Shown piece by piece: positions 5,401 through 7,477 of a stretch of 7,477 nucleotides of DNA. A program made the position numbers and the translations under genes. The notes below the pieces were generated by a model. The model was given only the letters and a program-made list of their open reading frames with translations. It searched no databases and was not told where the DNA came from. Position 1 is the first letter of the stretch. Each line of letters starts with the position of its first letter. This DNA is from an uncultured Ruminococcus sp. GTDB taxonomy: Bacteria > Bacillota > Clostridia > Oscillospirales > CAG-272. The DNA is taken from the NCBI GenBank assembly GCA_902773455.1, contig CACYEW010000208.1:1-7477 (forward strand), in the 5' to 3' direction.

Positions 5401-7477
5401 TTACTGATCGTCATCGTCGGTATTGTTGAATATGCTGAACATCGTTATCTGATTCGTTTCGTCAAGTCCGTCGAGAACGCCCTCGCTGCGAAGTATCTCA
5501 ATAACTCCGTTTGTAAGCTTTGCGTACTGCTTCAGCTCGAGTATCGACGTGATATTGTGCGTTCTGCACGCTTCGGCAATATTCTCCGCCGCTGCCTCTC
5601 CCAGTCCGTTGAGGCTTGCGAACGGGATTCTTATCTTGCCGTTTTCGGGCAAAAACGCTTTACCGTCCGATTTGCCGATCTTGACCGGCAGGAATTTTAT
5701 ACCCCTGCACATAGCTTCGAGAATGAGCTGGCAGGCGGAATAAACGTCGTTTTCACGCTGAGTAGTATCTTTTTTCTTCTCGTAATCAGCCATCCATTCG
5801 CGCACCGCCGCTTTGCCCTTCATAACGAGAGCGGCGTCGAAGCCGTCCGGAGCGGCGGTAAAGTAAGCGGCATAAAATTCGAGCGGATGATAGACCTTGT
5901 GATATCCGAGCCGAAGCGCCGATATAACGTACGCGGCGGCGTGAGCCTTCGGGAACATATACTTTATCTTGAGGCAGGATTCAATATACCATTCGGGTAC
6001 GTTGTGATCGCGCATAGCCTTGAAATGCTCTTCTTTCAGCACCTTCGGCGGTTTATTGCCTTTTCTTACGATCTCCATAATGTTGAACGCCATCGACGGT
6101 TCAAGACCTTTATACATAAGGTAGACCATTATACTGTCGCGCGTTCCGATGACCTCGGATATTGTACAGATGCCGTTTTTTATAAGATCCTGAGCGTTGC
6201 CGAGCCAAACGTTAGTACCGTGCGATAATCCCGATATCTGCAATAAGTCCGTAAAGGTTTTAGGCTGAGAGTCCTCAAGCATCTGACGAACGAATTTCGT
6301 ACCGAATTCGGGCAGACCGAACGTACCGCTGTTCAGAGGTTTATCTGAACCCGATACGTCGATATCCGACGGAAGTATTCCGAGCGGCTCGCACGACGTG
6401 AACAGCTTCATCACCTGAGGATCCGTAAGCGGCGTATCGAGAATATTCGTATGCGTGTATTTTTCTATTATCTTATATTTCGTCGGCACATCGTGACCGA
6501 GGATATCGAGTTTAAGTATTGTATCGTGCAGATATTCGAACGCAAAGTGCGTTGTGATTATATCGGATTTCGGATCGTCAGCCGGGTGCTGTATCGGCGT
6601 GAAATCGTATACTTCATATTCTCTCGGTACGACTATGATGCCGCCGGGATGCTGACCGGTCGTACGCTTGCTTCCGACAAGCATGCTCACCAGATGCTGT
6701 ATCTCGGCGTTACGCAGACTTATACCGTTATCTTCGAGATACTTCATTACGTACAGACCGTAAGCCGTCTTCGCCGCGAGAGTACCGAGCGTACCGGCTC
6801 TGAAAACGTTTTCGGCGCCGAAAAGCACCTCGGTATATTTATGAGCGTTTGCCTGAACGTCACCCGAGAAGTTAAGGTCTATATCGGGAGATTTATCGCC
6901 TTTGAAGCCGAGAAACGTCTCGAACGGTATATCGTGGCCGTCTTTGACGTAAGGCGTTCCGCATTCAGTACAGTTTTTATCGGGCAAATCGAAGCCTGAG
7001 CCGACGGAACCGTCCGTAATGAATTCGGAATGCCTGCAGTTCGGGCATCTGTAATGAGGCGGCAACGGGTTTACCTCGGTTATGTTCGACATCGTTGCAA
7101 CGAACGATGAACCGACGGAGCCTCTTGAACCTACGAGATATCCCTGTGCTTCACTGTTTTCAACGAGTTTTTTGGCGATAACGTATAAAACGCCGAATTT
7201 GTGTTCAAATATCGAATTCAGCTCTTTTTCAAGTCTGTTTTTTACGACGTCCGGCGGATTTTCACCGTACAGACGGTGCATATTCTTATAGCATATATCT
7301 CGCAGCTCGTCGTCGGCGCCTTCGATGCTCGGAGGATAGCTTCCCTTCGGTATCGGACGTATGTTTTCGATCATATCCGCCACGGCGTTCGTATTTTTCA
7401 CAACGACGTCGAATCTCGTTTCTTCGTCGAGATAATAGAACTCGTCCATCATTTCGTCCGTCGTACGCATATATACG
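5401..7477 (-). CDS. polC: DNA polymerase III alpha subunit, PolC type, C-terminal part (5' end beyond window)
   Basis: The catalytic core and C-terminus of the replicative polymerase of Bacillota. Residues are numbered here from the Met at 7468-7470, but that Met is internal: the frame stays open to the window edge (preceding codons Val-Tyr) and PolC continues through MRTT at this point. The full protein of about 1,400 residues would also carry N-terminal and proofreading exonuclease domains, which are not in view. Visible parts: GYLVGSRGSVGSSFVATM (110-127) of the palm; a zinc site C142PNC145 and C167TEC170; the metal-binding PDIDLNFSGD with Asp196 and Asp198; fingers TTGQHPGGIIVVP (270-282); the third catalytic aspartate in KLDILGHD (Asp322); PEFGTKFVRQMLE (387-399), LSHGTNVWLGNAQDLI (415-430) and YMFPKAHAAAYV (504-515); a helix-hairpin-helix stretch near IPFASLNGLGEAAAENI (615-631). 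Near the end is a sliding-clamp-binding peptide QITMF (674-678), then an 11-residue tail rich in aspartate. All key residues are intact, so it should be functional. Its product acts in the replisome. Confidence 0.98.
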   Translation of the reverse strand, partial: VYMRTTDEMMDEFYYLDEETRFDVVVKNTNAVADMIENIRPIPKGSYPPSIEGADDELRDICYKNMHRLYGENPPDVVKNRLEKELNSIFEHKFGVLYVIAKKLVENSEAQGYLVGSRGSVGSSFVATMSNITEVNPLPPHYRCPNCRHSEFITDGSVGSGFDLPDKNCTECGTPYVKDGHDIPFETFLGFKGDKSPDIDLNFSGDVQANAHKYTEVLFGAENVFRAGTLGTLAAKTAYGLYVMKYLEDNGISLRNAEIQHLVSMLVGSKRTTGQHPGGIIVVPREYEVYDFTPIQHPADDPKSDIITTHFAFEYLHDTILKLDILGHDVPTKYKIIEKYTHTNILDTPLTDPQVMKLFTSCEPLGILPSDIDVSGSDKPLNSGTFGLPEFGTKFVRQMLEDSQPKTFTDLLQISGLSHGTNVWLGNAQDLIKNGICTISEVIGTRDSIMVYLMYKGLEPSMAFNIMEIVRKGNKPPKVLKEEHFKAMRDHNVPEWYIESCLKIKYMFPKAHAAAYVISALRLGYHKVYHPLEFYAAYFTAAPDGFDAALVMKGKAAVREWMADYEKKKDTTQRENDVYSACQLILEAMCRGIKFLPVKIGKSDGKAFLPENGKIRIPFASLNGLGEAAAENIAEACRTHNITSILELKQYAKLTNGVIEILRSEGVLDGLDETNQITMFSIFNNTDDDDQ

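Noticed and set aside
5557..6228. Plus-strand open frame of 223 codons inside polC
   Set aside because: It lies wholly antisense to strongly conserved PolC coding sequence, has no recognisable domain, and looks like a codon-bias shadow.
7468..7470. ATG as the true start of the polymerase gene
   Set aside because: The frame is open to the window edge and the MRTT stretch is internal in PolC; N-terminal and exonuclease domains must lie outside.

Overview
The window holds five protein genes, all on the minus strand and packed almost without gaps (11, 15 and 13 nt between neighbours, then a 4-nt overlap). Read in the direction of transcription, from high to low coordinates, they are: the C-terminal half of a PolC-type DNA polymerase III alpha subunit (5401-7477, 5' end outside the window); a DUF5107-like protein with TPR-like C-terminal repeats (3302-5389); a small membrane-anchored zinc-ribbon protein (2576-3286); a glycyl radical enzyme of unassigned substrate (460-2562); and its radical-SAM activating enzyme (1-463, 3' end outside the window). 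I see no RNA gene, mobile element, CRISPR array, repeat family, promoter or terminator. No non-coding stretch is longer than 15 nt.

Organism: a PolC-type replicase points to Bacillota or a related PolC-bearing lineage. A glycyl radical enzyme with its activase means strictly or facultatively anaerobic metabolism, because the glycyl radical is destroyed by oxygen. Together with the consistent Shine-Dalgarno sites (AAGGAG, GGAGG), this suggests an anaerobic Clostridia-type bacterium, probably host-associated or from another anoxic habitat. That placement is inference; no 16S or other taxonomic marker is present.

How the genes may work together: polC is a housekeeping replication gene whose stop codon is only 11 nt from the next start, so the downstream metabolic genes may be read through from the replication gene. 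The four downstream genes look like one transcription and translation unit. The certain functional pair is the glycyl radical enzyme and its activase, joined by an ATGA stop/start overlap. The radical enzyme has one active-site cysteine in a Gly-Cys-Ile-Glu motif instead of the Cys-Cys pair of pyruvate formate-lyase. It is therefore more likely a radical lyase or dehydratase than a formate acetyltransferase. The DUF5107-like protein resembles carbohydrate-active, mutarotase-fold proteins, which raises the possibility of a sugar or polyol substrate.

The most interesting point is this unassigned pairing: a short (700-residue) non-PFL glycyl radical enzyme, a compact activase without the ferredoxin-like cluster insert usual for dehydratase partners, a DUF5107-TPR protein and a membrane zinc-ribbon protein, all directly behind polC.
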